A stretch of 59,036 nucleotides of DNA, taken from the NCBI GenBank assembly GCA_013298865.1, contig JAAFJL010000009.1, positions 1 to 59,036 on the forward strand. Direction: 5' to 3'. Shown piece by piece: positions 15,701-23,455 of this stretch. Numbering within the stretch: the first letter of the stretch is position 1; each line of letters opens with the position of its first letter. The stretch is from Cytophagales bacterium (lineage in GTDB: Bacteria; Bacteroidota; Bacteroidia; Cytophagales; Spirosomataceae). The notes below the pieces were generated by a model. It saw only the letters and a program-made list of their open reading frames with translations, did not search any database and was not told the DNA's origin. A program made the translations under genes and the position numbers.

Positions 15701-16499
15701 ACTCCCATTGCCATTCTCCAAAAACCCCAGAATCTTTGTATTTCCTTAGCCACTCGCCTGCCCTCTGGTCTTTCGTCTTGAGATAGTAAGTGTCTGAATC
15801 CCAGATAGTTTCGGCTTTTGATTTGTTTTTAATGAGAGTTTTAAAAATCTTTTCCTCGGCATCACTCATAGCATTAAAACCCACAATATAATACTTTCTG
15901 TAAGGTTCATTTTGTACTAAATATTGGTCAACGTTTTCTGCTAAAGTTCGATACGCCATCCCCCGATACACCAAACCTCTTGCTGTAAGGTTCTTTCTAA
16001 GATTTTCATAAACGGTATTAATATTCTCAAATAGCTTAAAATAACGGTCTGTTTTGTCCGTTTTTTTGAGTTTATCTCGCTGAGATTCACCCATTTGCAT
16101 CTGCCAACGTTCCAGAGATTTAGCCTCGGACATATAGCTAAAAAGAGCCTTAGGTTCTACTAAATATTGATCTATTTTATCAAAATCATTCAGTAAAGTG
16201 GGAGCCCAAGTCATGAATCTTTCAAAATTGACCAAAGGATCTATTTCCTTGAAAACATCATATAATTCAAACAAAAGAGACATTTGGTCGATTTGTTTGA
16301 CACCCGTGATTTTCGCAACAAAATCATCAATTGCTAACACTTCTGGGGCAAGAAAAGGTTTATCTGAAAGTTTGGCAAGGGCTTGTTTGAAATACAAAAC
16401 TCCACGCCGAGAAGGAATCACCACACAAATCCGACTAAGGTCATTGAGTTGATGTTTTGCAAAAATATACTGAGCCGTTTTCTGGAGAAAGGTTTGCAT
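12708..16499 (-). CDS. addB: AddB-like helicase/PD-(D/E)XK nuclease subunit with in-frame DUF559 insertion
   Basis: A double-strand-break processing subunit of the AddB type found in Bacteroidota. The N-terminal inactive-helicase region starts QTFLQKTAQYIFAKHQLND. The C-terminal RecB-family nuclease has GRIDRLDRI and VVDYKTGK, and an Fe-S cluster is predicted from Cys in FISCSIKYYF plus the C-terminal CVYC and CDFKGICG. At 1263 residues it is about 290 longer than its relatives. Residues about 400-687 (14441-15300) are a foreign in-frame insert: Pro/Ser/Glu-rich repeat-encoded linkers and a DUF559 endonuclease domain (about 500-620). Without the insert the length is about 975, the usual size. 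The helicase-like region resumes at LQGEEILRFTLNEI, so the frame is intact. Whether the protein still works is unknown. Confidence 0.88.
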   Translation of the reverse strand: MQTFLQKTAQYIFAKHQLNDLSRICVVIPSRRGVLYFKQALAKLSDKPFLAPEVLAIDDFVAKITGVKQIDQMSLLFELYDVFKEIDPLVNFERFMTWAPTLLNDFDKIDQYLVEPKALFSYMSEAKSLERWQMQMGESQRDKLKKTDKTDRYFKLFENINTVYENLRKNLTARGLVYRGMAYRTLAENVDQYLVQNEPYRKYYIVGFNAMSDAEEKIFKTLIKNKSKAETIWDSDTYYLKTKDQRAGEWLRKYKDSGVFGEWQWESEDLLKSQKNIQIIGVANASMQAKVAGHIYRNWRKEQTEVASQNSTIAIVLGDENLLTPVMNSVDEPSLNITMGLSLKSSMLFTLIDALFEMQRNLVEFKNAEGEIIRIPKFSHRHVVKVLNHPFVRRYFVEGGEKPLHPAPSPAERGSQLPTIADDVSLSDKISEANSPSQQERGSGGEVLDRLSEEGISPQQTPSEANSPSQQERGSGGEVSDRLSEEEISPQQNQNELPSTRFHTTDYLTWKKLKPFARENRRNPTPSEDLLWQELRRSNLADIKFRRQHVIEDYIVDFVNIENKLIVELDGGIHEVNDNPQYDEFRTMELNELGFRVLRFKNEEVFENIGLVKDEILRYLNNRNLSPPAPSPAERGSQPLTIADVSLSDKISEANSLRKRWDESSVERFSDSNSPSQQERGSGGEVSLQGEEILRFTLNEITQKNKVFLGASELIEMGQNDPLYEILFTHWQRSPKKALKSFYALIDIFREIYRTSQDAIETEYLYRFYLILQRLEGILDERKDSISFRSFKTFLYELIKQEKIPFESETNEQLQIMGMLETRTLDFEKIIILSVNEGTLPQGKSQNSLVPFDAFKEFGLPTHNHADAVMSYHFFRLLQSAKEVVLLHVLPSDTYGGGEKSRFILQIEHELKKINTNLNVTYPTISFKSQVTADDAEAKLEIHKTPEIIEIIEKRITEKGLYPSHLNEFISCSIKYYFSQIAGIAEAEEVSEKIEADTFGNWLHKTLENIDNDLMKQDALVSQEHLQAIFEKLDTYLDDAFAETNRGLRRDEGQNYITYQVGRKLLKKFFDFQLQHESFPVQLLGTEEAFNVSFPTQIQGKNLKIKVAGRIDRLDRIDGDKIRVVDYKTGKVESKDLKPSKEQTTYDALMDKGKEKYRQLWLYKYILLKKMESNNIIIGDNVVLKAHENQVMAGIYSFRNIEGGFLTQDVAFTMGESVQDFLQESEKQLVAFASDMLDTSKTFERTNDLETCVYCDFKGICGR
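14441..15300 (-). mobile_element. DUF559 endonuclease unit flanked by palindromic repeats, inserted in addB
   Basis: On the plus strand the order is: palindromic repeat A (14441-14631), DUF559 coding segment (14632-15060, read on minus), a half repeat (15062-15112) with a duplicated spacer, and palindromic repeat B (15157-15296). Repeats start AAACCTCTCCCCCCGACCCC and end as its near complement, enclosing CTCCTGCTGAGAGGGGGAG arms. In the gene frame they encode PAPSPAERG and SPSQQERGSGGEV. The DUF559 motifs are TPSEDLLWQELRR, KFRRQHVI, YIVDF, LIVELDGG and FRVLRFKNEEV, a VSR-like PD-(D/E)XK nuclease core. Confidence 0.8.
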
Positions 16500-16628
16500 T
16501 GGAAATGATGAATTATAAATGATAGATTATAAATTTGTAATTCATTGATTTTTAGGACATTACAAATCAAAGTTGTAGAACTTATTTAATTATCTTCCTA
16601 ACAAAAAGCATAAGAAATGTTCAGAAAA

Positions 16629-17219
16629 CTATTGATTATTCTCTAACCATTTCAACCTCTTCAAATCGGGTAAATGTTTGATTTCAAAATGTTCAAAGAT
16701 AGCATTAAAACCGTCTCCATCGGGCGAAGCTGCAGTCATACCTACCATAACAGGTTTATTGGCAGGGAAGTACGCCAAACGTATCATTGTGTAAGTCGAG
16801 TCGTCAAACGAATAAAAAATCTCTACGGCATCTAACCGACGTATTGCCTTAATCCACAGATAGTTAGGTATATCATTTAGTTCTATAACACTCCAATCAC
16901 TTCTCTCGATTGTTACCACGGAACTGACGTTGATTTTATCATTGACAAACTCAACACCTGCTTTTATCCATGTTTTTTCATCAATCCGAAGCATCAAACC
17001 CATTTGGTCAAAACGTGTTTTATATTCACCCGTTATTTTAACTTTTACTTCAAATTCTCCTCCAGCTGTTTCGTACAGAAATGGACCATCATCAACCGTA
17101 AAACCGTAGTGAGTGATTCTCCAGTAATCGGTCTGAGGAGTCACAAACATCGTTATTGAATCATTCTCTATGCTCCATATTTTGGGCTGATTAAACCATT
17201 GCATCTTGTTCATTTTCAA
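16629..17219 (-). CDS. DUF1349 domain-containing protein
   Basis: A 196-residue cytoplasmic protein with a concanavalin-like beta-sandwich (DUF1349). Segments seen are DYWRITHYGFTVDDGPFLY, GEYKTRFDQMGLMLRID, WIKAGVEFVND, SDWSVIELND and a C-terminal VGMTAASPDGDGF. No signal peptide. Function of the family is not established; it is related to carbohydrate-binding folds. Two starts are close (MKMNKM); the first is given. Confidence 0.88.
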   Translation of the reverse strand: MKMNKMQWFNQPKIWSIENDSITMFVTPQTDYWRITHYGFTVDDGPFLYETAGGEFEVKVKITGEYKTRFDQMGLMLRIDEKTWIKAGVEFVNDKINVSSVVTIERSDWSVIELNDIPNYLWIKAIRRLDAVEIFYSFDDSTYTMIRLAYFPANKPVMVGMTAASPDGDGFNAIFEHFEIKHLPDLKRLKWLENNQ

Positions 17220-17252
17220 TTGATTACAAATTTTTTATCATTCTATCAGCGA

Positions 17253-17430
17253 TTTCTTTTTTGGCAAAAGACCTCGTGAGAGGTCAAATTTGATTAGCCA
17301 TACGTGAAACGTATGGAATAGAAACATGAGCGAATTCAACCCCGAATGGGGTTGAACCAAGAATTTTTCCCCGAGTTTCACTCAGGGCTAATCAAATTTA
17401 ATCCTTTCAGGATTTCAAAAAAGAATTTGC
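17253..17430. repeat. Multi-hairpin structured element
   Basis: Outer 14-base perfect inverted repeat AAATTTGATTAGCC (17286-17299) / GGCTAATCAAATTT (17386-17399). It encloses hairpins CCATACGT-GAA-ACGTATGG and TTCAACCCC-GAAT-GGGGTTGAA plus a weaker CCCCGAG/CTCAGGG pair. A GACCTC/GAGGTC hairpin lies just outside. On paper it folds as a multi-branch junction. It fills the gap between the DUF1349 and GNAT genes. Confidence 0.75.
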
Positions 17431-17901
17431 TATCATCTTATAATTAATAATTTCTACGCCCTGAATTAAGTTATTTTGCTCTTTGATAATTGTAAAACCT
17501 TTCGATTCAAAAAACGGTTTGGCAGTTTTACTGACATCAGCAGTAAGAGAGGTTTTATTTTGTTTTCTGGCTTCATTTTCTAATTCAGCATAAAGTAAAT
17601 TAGCAATTCCTCTTCGTTGGAAATTCTTATGGACATAGAGCAAATCTAAATAATCGCCATTCTCTAAAGTCCCGATTCCTACAATTTTATCTCCAATTTC
17701 AGCAACTAAAACGTATTGCTGAGTAAAAATATCAATCCAGCGTTGCGTGTTTTTTACAGACGAAACCCAAACTTCAATTTGCTCAGGCGTATAATCTTTT
17801 GAACAAATTTCAGTAACAGTTTCTACAAAAAGTTGTTGAATTTCTTTGTAATCGTCTGGTTTTACAGGTTTTATTTGTCGTAAGTTTATATTTGTATTCA
17901 T
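17407..17901 (-). CDS. GNAT family N-acetyltransferase
   Basis: A 164-residue acetyl-CoA-dependent acyltransferase. The central beta4-alpha3 motif is DYLDLLYVHKNFQRRGIANLL, with QRRGIA as the acetyl-CoA pyrophosphate-binding loop. LTADVSKTAKPFFESKGF follows, the usual C-terminal part. Substrate unknown. Its 3' end touches the structured element at 17253-17430. Confidence 0.92.
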   Translation of the reverse strand: MNTNINLRQIKPVKPDDYKEIQQLFVETVTEICSKDYTPEQIEVWVSSVKNTQRWIDIFTQQYVLVAEIGDKIVGIGTLENGDYLDLLYVHKNFQRRGIANLLYAELENEARKQNKTSLTADVSKTAKPFFESKGFTIIKEQNNLIQGVEIINYKMIANSFLKS

Positions 17902-17923
17902 CGAATCTCCAAAGTTTTTACAA

Positions 17924-17961
17924 ACAAAAACAGATAGCTTTTGTAGGCTATCTGTTTTTAA
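17924..17961 (-). terminator. Terminator of murA
   Basis: AAAAACAGATAGC/GCTATCTGTTTTT stem located just past the murA stop on the minus strand. T runs on both strands make it potentially bidirectional. Confidence 0.85.
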
Positions 17962-18015
17962 ACGAATATTTTATCTTATCATTAACACTTATGATTATCT
18001 CATTTTAAAGCCTAA

Positions 18016-19323
18016 TTACAACCTCACAATCTCCGCCCCAATCGCATTCAGACGAGTATCAATGTTCTGATAGCCTCTGTCTATTTGCTCAATATTTTCA
18101 ATAATCGAAGTCCCTTTTGCACCCATTGCTGCAATCAACAATGAAACTCCCGCACGAATATCTGGCGATGTCATACGGATTCCTCTCAATTGTTGCTCAC
18201 GATTTAGACCAACTACTGTCGCACGGTGAGGGTCGCAAAGGATAATTTGAGCCCCCATTTCAATCAATTTATCGACGAAAAATAAACGACTTTCAAACAT
18301 TTTTTGGTGAATCAACACCGTTCCTTTTGCCTGAATTGCAGTTACCAAAACGATACTTAACAAATCGGGTGTGAAGCCAGGCCAAGGAGCATCCGAAACA
18401 GTAAGCATAGACCCGTCAATGAAGGTTTCGAGTTCGTAACGGTCTTGTGCAGGTACGAAAATATCGTCTCCTCTGATTTCTAATTTGATTCCTAATTTCT
18501 GAAAAGTCTGAGGAATTATACCCAAATCAGCCACAGAGCAATTTTTTATTGTAATTTCCGATTGAGTCATTGCTGCCATTCCGATGAAAGAACCAATTTC
18601 AATCATATCTGGCAACATCGTATGCTCCGTTCCGAAAAGTTCCGAAACTCCTTCAATCGTCAAAAGATTTGAACCTACGCCTGAGATTTTTGCTCCCATG
18701 CGGTTCAACATTTTGCATAATTGTTGAAGATACGGCTCACAGGCAGCGTTATAAATCGTTGTGATTCCTTCTGCCAAAACTGCTGCCATTACTATGTTTG
18801 CAGTTCCTGTTACAGAGGCTTCGTCCAAGAGCATATACGCACCACGCAATTGCGAGGCATCAACTTCATAAATTCCACCGTCTTCTGGCGAGTAATTGAA
18901 TTTCGCTCCCAATTTCATGAAACCTAAAAAGTGAGTATCCAATCTTCTACGACCAATTTTATCGCCGCCTGGTGATGGAATTCTACCTTTCTTAAAACGT
19001 GCCAAAGTGGGTCCCAATAACATGACCGAACCACGCAAAGCTGCTGCTTTTTTCTTGTAAGTCTCTGAATTTAAGTAGTCTAAGTTTACTTCAGAAGCAT
19101 CAAATTTTACGGTAGCTTCTGCCATACGTGTACAACGCACGCCCATATCGCCCAAGAGGTCGATTAATTGGTTTACATCACGAATATTGGGAATATTGTG
19201 AATCGTTACAGGTTCTTTGGTTAAAACTACTGCACACAAAATTTGTAATGCTTCGTTTTTTGCTCCTTGAGGAATAATCTCGCCCTTCATTTGGCGACCG
19301 CCAGTTACTTTAAATGATGCCAT
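18016..19323 (-). CDS. murA: UDP-N-acetylglucosamine 1-carboxyvinyltransferase
   Basis: First committed step of peptidoglycan synthesis: transfers enolpyruvate from PEP to UDP-GlcNAc in the cytoplasm. At 435 residues it is full length. Motifs are QGAKNEALQ near the N-terminus, LRGSVMLLGPTLAR, and the active-site loop PSPGGDKIGRRRLDTH. The residue at the usual catalytic Cys position is Asp121, which in other bacteria gives natural fosfomycin insensitivity. RGYQNIDTRLNAIGA is at the C-terminus. The neighbouring DUF4290 gene upstream is a conserved Bacteroidota association, here interrupted by the four-helix protein gene. Confidence 0.97.
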   Translation of the reverse strand: MASFKVTGGRQMKGEIIPQGAKNEALQILCAVVLTKEPVTIHNIPNIRDVNQLIDLLGDMGVRCTRMAEATVKFDASEVNLDYLNSETYKKKAAALRGSVMLLGPTLARFKKGRIPSPGGDKIGRRRLDTHFLGFMKLGAKFNYSPEDGGIYEVDASQLRGAYMLLDEASVTGTANIVMAAVLAEGITTIYNAACEPYLQQLCKMLNRMGAKISGVGSNLLTIEGVSELFGTEHTMLPDMIEIGSFIGMAAMTQSEITIKNCSVADLGIIPQTFQKLGIKLEIRGDDIFVPAQDRYELETFIDGSMLTVSDAPWPGFTPDLLSIVLVTAIQAKGTVLIHQKMFESRLFFVDKLIEMGAQIILCDPHRATVVGLNREQQLRGIRMTSPDIRAGVSLLIAAMGAKGTSIIENIEQIDRGYQNIDTRLNAIGAEIVRL

Positions 19324-19416
19324 CTTTTTTCAATTATCAATTAACAAATATCAATTAACAAATATCAATTACCAGTAAACAATTACTGATTATTGATAAT
19401 TATTCATTGATAATTG
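19324..19416. repeat. Short AT-rich tandem repeats
   Basis: Three copies of a 15-base unit like AACAAATATCAATTA, followed by TTGATAATTGTT-type sequence that recurs as a direct repeat on the other side of the four-helix gene (19826-19860). Confidence 0.6.
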
Positions 19417-19776
19417 TTAACTGTTTTTCATTCTTGTTTTCTTTAAAATCGAATATGCAATTTTTGCGATTTCGTCAGCATCATTATGGACACTTTCAAA
19501 AGTTTTTTGGTCAATATAACCTGTATCTTTTAGTAATGATAACCAGTATTTTGTTTCAAGACATTCTTTGTATGCTATCGAAATTTTTGCAGAGAAATCT
19601 GCATCTGAAATTGCTCCGTTAGCCTCTGCAACATTTGCTCCGATAGATGTACCACTCCTTAACAATTGTTTAGAAAGGACAAATTCTTTCTTTTCACTAA
19701 TGATGTATTGATACGCTTTAACAACTCTAATGGCAAATGAATAAGATTTATCATATAGAGCATTTTCTTTAATCAT
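19417..19776 (-). CDS. Four-helix bundle protein, 23S rRNA intervening-sequence type
   Basis: A 119-residue all-helical protein of the S23/IVP family (TIGR02436 type): YDKSYSFAIRVVKAYQYI, the signature SKQLLRSGTSIGANVAEANGA, and ECLETKYWLSLLKDTG. Members were first seen inside 23S rRNA intervening sequences, but many are free-standing; some accompany reverse transcriptases. Here it is outside any rRNA gene, between murA and the DUF4290 gene, and flanked by TTGATAATTGTT direct repeats, suggesting a small mobile cassette. Function is not established. Confidence 0.92.
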   Translation of the reverse strand: MIKENALYDKSYSFAIRVVKAYQYIISEKKEFVLSKQLLRSGTSIGANVAEANGAISDADFSAKISIAYKECLETKYWLSLLKDTGYIDQKTFESVHNDADEIAKIAYSILKKTRMKNS

Positions 19777-19862
19777 TCTATAACAAGGATTTATTTAAAA
19801 TAAACTCGTTAGTAACAACTGAGACAAATTGATAATTGTTTATTGCTTATTGTTAATTGAAA

Positions 19863-20690
19863 TCAACGTCTATTTCTATTATTGTCATTGCCACCACGGT
19901 TGTCGCTTCTTCCACCACCACGATTGTCTCCTCTGCCGCCATTATTATCTCCTCTTCCGCCGTTATTTCCGCCGTTTCCGTAGCTTCTACCTCCGTCCGA
20001 ACGTCCGCCTTCCGAGCGTCCGCCATTGTTATTTCCGCCAAAACTTCTTCCTCCATTATTACCTCCAGAATTATTTCTGTTACGGCTATCTCTTGAATCC
20101 CCTCCCCTGCTGTCTCTGCCATCGTTACGTCCGCTACTACTTGAGTTACTTGTACGGTTGTTGTTATTCCGCAAGTTTCCTAACTGAGAATTTCCTGCTA
20201 ATTCTCTAATCGTTTCGGCTAAACTTCCTTTAGAGATTTCAAGCATTTGCGACCAAATGACATCATCATCTACCACTTCTCTGTTCCAGTTTTGATAGAA
20301 AGTTTTCATCAAACGAGCAATATGAGAAACCAAGATTTTCTTTTCGCTGGCATCTTGTTCCGAAACAGCACGGTTTATTAACAATTCTACATTTCGCCCG
20401 TAATAACGAAATTTGAGTTCATTACCATTATACGGAACACGTTTAGGGAGTTTACCGACGGCATCAGGCGAAGGAGGTGGGAATGGACTATCAACATCTA
20501 ATTTGAATTTAGACATGATATAAAGGTCGTCCCAAAGTTTATTGGAATAGTCTTGATTGTCACGCATATTCGGATGAACCTGACGCATCAGTTCCACCAA
20601 AAGGTACGCATATTTGGTTCGTTTTTCTCTGTCCTGAATCTTGAGGATATAATCAACTAATTTTTGGACGTTCGTTCCGTATTCTTTCAT
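19863..20690 (-). CDS. DUF4290 domain-containing protein
   Basis: A 275-residue cytoplasmic protein. The DUF4290 domain occupies about 1-170 (EYGTNVQKLVDYILKI, LMRQVHPNMRD, DVDSPFPPPSPDAV). The C-terminal about 95 residues are low complexity, rich in Gly, Asn, Arg, Asp and Ser (GGNNGGR-like repeats), resembling RGG-type RNA-binding tails. Family function unknown. Adjacency to murA is conserved in Bacteroidota, as I recall. Confidence 0.92.
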   Translation of the reverse strand: MKEYGTNVQKLVDYILKIQDREKRTKYAYLLVELMRQVHPNMRDNQDYSNKLWDDLYIMSKFKLDVDSPFPPPSPDAVGKLPKRVPYNGNELKFRYYGRNVELLINRAVSEQDASEKKILVSHIARLMKTFYQNWNREVVDDDVIWSQMLEISKGSLAETIRELAGNSQLGNLRNNNNRTSNSSSSGRNDGRDSRGGDSRDSRNRNNSGGNNGGRSFGGNNNGGRSEGGRSDGGRSYGNGGNNGGRGDNNGGRGDNRGGGRSDNRGGNDNNRNRR

Positions 20691-21061
20691 AAGAGTGAAT
20701 CTCCCCTACTCTTTTGGAGCATTTTGATAGATAATTCATGTTTAGGGAAGTTTTAAAAAACATGAAAAGGATAATGAATTTGGAAATTTGAAGATGTGTT
20801 AATTTGGAAATTAATCACCTGATTATTATTTCCAATCTGACATAGTAACGATAAATGTTATCAATTCTGCGAACTTCAATTGCAGTGTGAGTATCTATTT
20901 GACAAAAATAGGAATTTTCGCTTGTATTTGCTGTATTTGAAATAAATTCTTGGGAAAGTACGTAAATTTTTATTTTGCTAATGGTATATTTTGAATATAG
21001 GAATTGATAATCAGTATCTTAAATTCTTAATTTTACATTTTCAATTTTAAATTATTAACCC
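20691..21061. other. Intergenic region, nothing recognised
   Basis: 371 bases between divergent genes. AT-rich, with no convincing ORF, RNA or strong hairpin. A GGTATATTTTGAATA stretch near 20981 resembles, but does not match, the -7 consensus. Confidence 0.5.
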
Positions 21062-21334
21062 ATGCCCTACGATATTTCAATGTGTGGTGGTGACAACTGC
21101 CCTAAAAAGCAATTATGCTACCGATTTACTGCTGAAATTGTAGGCAGACAGGATTTTTTTGGGAATATTCCTTTTGATTTTTCAACAAATTCTTGTGAAA
21201 TGTTTTGGAAAGACCCCATTATTGATCAACGTATCAGAGTAAGAGCCTACGAAATTTGGGAAACCAACGGCAGACCCAACGGAGAATCTATCATTCATTG
21301 GCAACAAGCCGAACGAGAAATTTTGGAAGTGTAA
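21062..21334 (+). CDS. DUF2934 domain-containing protein
   Basis: A 90-residue protein. The C-terminal half carries the DUF2934 signature IRVRAYEIWETNGRPNG then IIHWQQAEREI. The N-terminal half has a CGGDNCPKKQLCYRF cluster (three Cys in 12 residues) and a fourth Cys in NSCEMFW, a possible metal site. Function unknown. It is followed at once by a strong bidirectional terminator. Confidence 0.88.
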   Translation: MPYDISMCGGDNCPKKQLCYRFTAEIVGRQDFFGNIPFDFSTNSCEMFWKDPIIDQRIRVRAYEIWETNGRPNGESIIHWQQAEREILEV

Positions 21335-21373
21335 AAAAATAGGTACAAGCCTCTCGACTTGTACCTATTTTTT
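21333..21373. terminator. Bidirectional terminator
   Basis: AAAAAATAGGTACAAG/CTTGTACCTATTTTTT stem with CCTCTCGA loop, between two convergent genes. Confidence 0.92.
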
Positions 21374-21386
21374 CAAAGAAAGTATT

Positions 21387-21875
21387 TTAGATATTAGAGC
21401 GGAAAGTTGCTGAATAGCTAATTTCATTACTCACAACATCTTTATTGGTTTTAAAATCTACTTTATTATCGTTAAAGTAAAGCCCTAACCATTTGTGATA
21501 ACTCCCAGTACCATTTTTAGTTATTTCAATCTCAACGATAAAGGTATCTTTACGACCAGACTCATACTCAATAAAATATTTAATTTTTTGAGTGATAACC
21601 TTATCCATAATGGTGGCACTCTCTAAGTCAAATATTGTCTTTGAGGAATTATCGATAAATTTCCCTGCGAAAGAATCCCTTTCAGTATCGTAAAGCCCAT
21701 TATTATAAACATAAAATGCTTTTGTGATTTTTGAAGTTATGTTGACTCCCTGCGAATCAAATATATCAACGGTTAGTTTACCTATCCGAGGTGGAGGAGA
21801 ACAACCACAATCTGTATCTTTCTTACATCCAGAGAGGATAAGTAAGAAAATGAAAAAAAATAATATATTTTTCAT
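21387..21875 (-). CDS. Hypothetical lipoprotein
   Basis: A 162-residue protein with a lipoprotein signal (KNILFFFIFLLILSGC, lipidated Cys about 17) followed by KKDTDCGCSPPPR. The remainder looks all-beta (KLTVDIFDSQGV, IKYFIEYESGRKDTFIVEIEI). No family recognised. It lies 12 bases after the C10 peptidase gene and is probably cotranscribed with it, so it may act with it, for instance as a propeptide-like inhibitor; that is inference. Confidence 0.8.
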   Translation of the reverse strand: MKNILFFFIFLLILSGCKKDTDCGCSPPPRIGKLTVDIFDSQGVNITSKITKAFYVYNNGLYDTERDSFAGKFIDNSSKTIFDLESATIMDKVITQKIKYFIEYESGRKDTFIVEIEITKNGTGSYHKWLGLYFNDNKVDFKTNKDVVSNEISYSATFRSNI

Positions 21876-21887
21876 ATCAAAAATTAT

Positions 21888-23135
21888 TTAAGGATGAATA
21901 CCAATTACTGCACACTTATCCGTATTAAATGCTGTTCCACTTGATGAACCATTTCCAAGCATTAGTGAATAATCATCTGACCTAAACCAGCCATTTGATG
22001 CACCTCCCCAACCCCAATTCATGTGCCAATAAGGCAAATATGAGTAGTAATTTCCAGTAGAGGAGTCATAATAAACAAATCTCTTATAACCATCACCTAC
22101 CCAAGCATGATTCCCAAAGCTACTTTCTCCTCTAAATATAACAACCCTGTTGTTATATTTAATATCATTTTCTACCTGAGTTATCCCAACGGGGTTTAAC
22201 TGAATATAAGTTGCATCAGATGAATACCCAAACCAATTTTTCAAAGCATCTGGTACATTAGAAGTATATGCGGCAGACCCACTCGCTCCCCAATTCATAT
22301 TAACAGATTGACCTGCTTTTTTCATCAAAGCTGCAACTTCCTGTTCTCCAGAATTTGGTGAACAACTTCCACTAACTTGGTTGGGCATAATTCCAAAATT
22401 AAATCCACTTGCATAATTATGGTATTTCATGACTTGTGCCATAGCTGTAGCAACACAACCAGTGTAGGCTTTATTACAAGGTCCACCAGAGGCTACTGGA
22501 CAAAAAAAGTTATACCCATTATCTTGATTCCAAATTGTGGAAATCATAGGTCCTTTCGTTTCTTCGTAGTTACTTCCTCCACTACCAGGATAACCTCCTG
22601 ATGTTACTGATTGAGTATATTTATCAGTTCCTGCACTATACCTTTCCCAAGCGATCTGTATAACTTTATCTTGCTCCTTATTCTTAGTTCTAATCTTATC
22701 GACATTACTTTTCAAATCTTCTGTCCAATCTATTAAACCTTCTGGCATAAGATTTTTCTCAACATTAAACTTTCCATTATCCGAAAATGCAAGAACTGGT
22801 TGTAGTCTCTTATCTGCAGCAACTAAAACAAACCCTGCTGAATTCTTGTAGTTAATCACATAATACGCTTCTCCTGATTTACTTTTCTCAGTACTCATCT
22901 TTTCAATTTCTCTAACACCTCCTCTACTCATCTTACCATTTGCATCCTTCTCCCCTCTTAATGAGAGGTCTGTGGCAACATTTGTTGCAATCGTGACAAC
23001 TTCATCCTTTGTAACAGCATAGGGATCTTTCGGAATAATTTCATTTTTTTCATTTGTAGCTGAGTTCTGACAACCCATTGAAAAAAGCAGAAATGCAGAC
23101 AAACTTAGTTTGAGGCAATAATTTAAAATTTTCAT
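21888..23135 (-). CDS. C10 family cysteine peptidase (streptopain-like), lipoprotein
   Basis: A secreted papain-fold cysteine peptidase. Lipoprotein signal FLLFSMGC (Cys about 22). An inhibitory Spi-like prodomain spans about 40-150 (YYVINYKNSAGFVLVAADKR). The catalytic domain begins near GPMISTIWNQ, with nucleophile Cys227 in AYTGCVATAMAQVM, His343 in GNHAWVGDGY and the WHMNWGWGG motif carrying the Trp/Asn that complete the site. At 415 residues it has one catalytic domain and no T9SS tail. The start is followed upstream by an AAT microsatellite in the leader and a TAATTTTG promoter. Confidence 0.93.
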   Translation of the reverse strand: MKILNYCLKLSLSAFLLFSMGCQNSATNEKNEIIPKDPYAVTKDEVVTIATNVATDLSLRGEKDANGKMSRGGVREIEKMSTEKSKSGEAYYVINYKNSAGFVLVAADKRLQPVLAFSDNGKFNVEKNLMPEGLIDWTEDLKSNVDKIRTKNKEQDKVIQIAWERYSAGTDKYTQSVTSGGYPGSGGSNYEETKGPMISTIWNQDNGYNFFCPVASGGPCNKAYTGCVATAMAQVMKYHNYASGFNFGIMPNQVSGSCSPNSGEQEVAALMKKAGQSVNMNWGASGSAAYTSNVPDALKNWFGYSSDATYIQLNPVGITQVENDIKYNNRVVIFRGESSFGNHAWVGDGYKRFVYYDSSTGNYYSYLPYWHMNWGWGGASNGWFRSDDYSLMLGNGSSSGTAFNTDKCAVIGIHP

Positions 23136-23180
23136 TGATATTAATTTTGAGGTTTCTTCTCAATAGATAAGAATTGAAGC

Positions 23181-23210
23181 AATAATAATAATAATAATAA
23201 TAATAATAAG
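23181..23210. repeat. AAT trinucleotide microsatellite
   Basis: About ten AAT units, about 46-75 bases upstream of the C10 peptidase ATG, between its predicted transcription start and start codon. Confidence 0.95.
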
Positions 23211-23224
23211 CAAATTTCTTCATT

Positions 23225-23232
23225 CAAAATTA
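23225..23232 (-). promoter_or_regulatory. -7 promoter element of the C10 peptidase (TAATTTTG)
   Basis: Exact TAnnTTTG match on the minus strand, placing the start near 23218. A palindrome ATACATT-A-AATGTAT at 23252-23266 lies directly upstream and may be an operator. Confidence 0.6.
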
Positions 23233-23411
23233 TTAAACGGTTTTGATGTATATACATTAAATGTATGTGATTTTAATAGAGCATTTTGGTGAGAATAATT
23301 TAAAAATTATTTTAGATCATGTTTGAAAGTCATATTTGTAAAAAAAATCCACCCTCAAGTCTCTGAAAATCAAGGTCTGACGATTTATTGAAAAAATATT
23401 TTTTACAGAAA

Positions 23412-23443
23412 TTTGTACGGAAACTAAGAAAGCCCTAATTTTG
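23412..23443 (+). promoter_or_regulatory. Promoter of tRNA-Ser
   Basis: TTTG (23412-23415), 20-base spacer, TAATTTTG (23436-23443), 12 bases before the mature tRNA 5' end. A textbook Bacteroidota housekeeping promoter. Confidence 0.8.
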
Positions 23444-23455
23444 CATCATTAAAAC

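Noticed and set aside
19829..20209. Frames opposite the DUF4290 gene
   Set aside because: Shadows of the Gly/Asn/Arg-rich low-complexity tail, giving implausible His/Tyr/Cys-rich or Ser/Ile-rich peptides.
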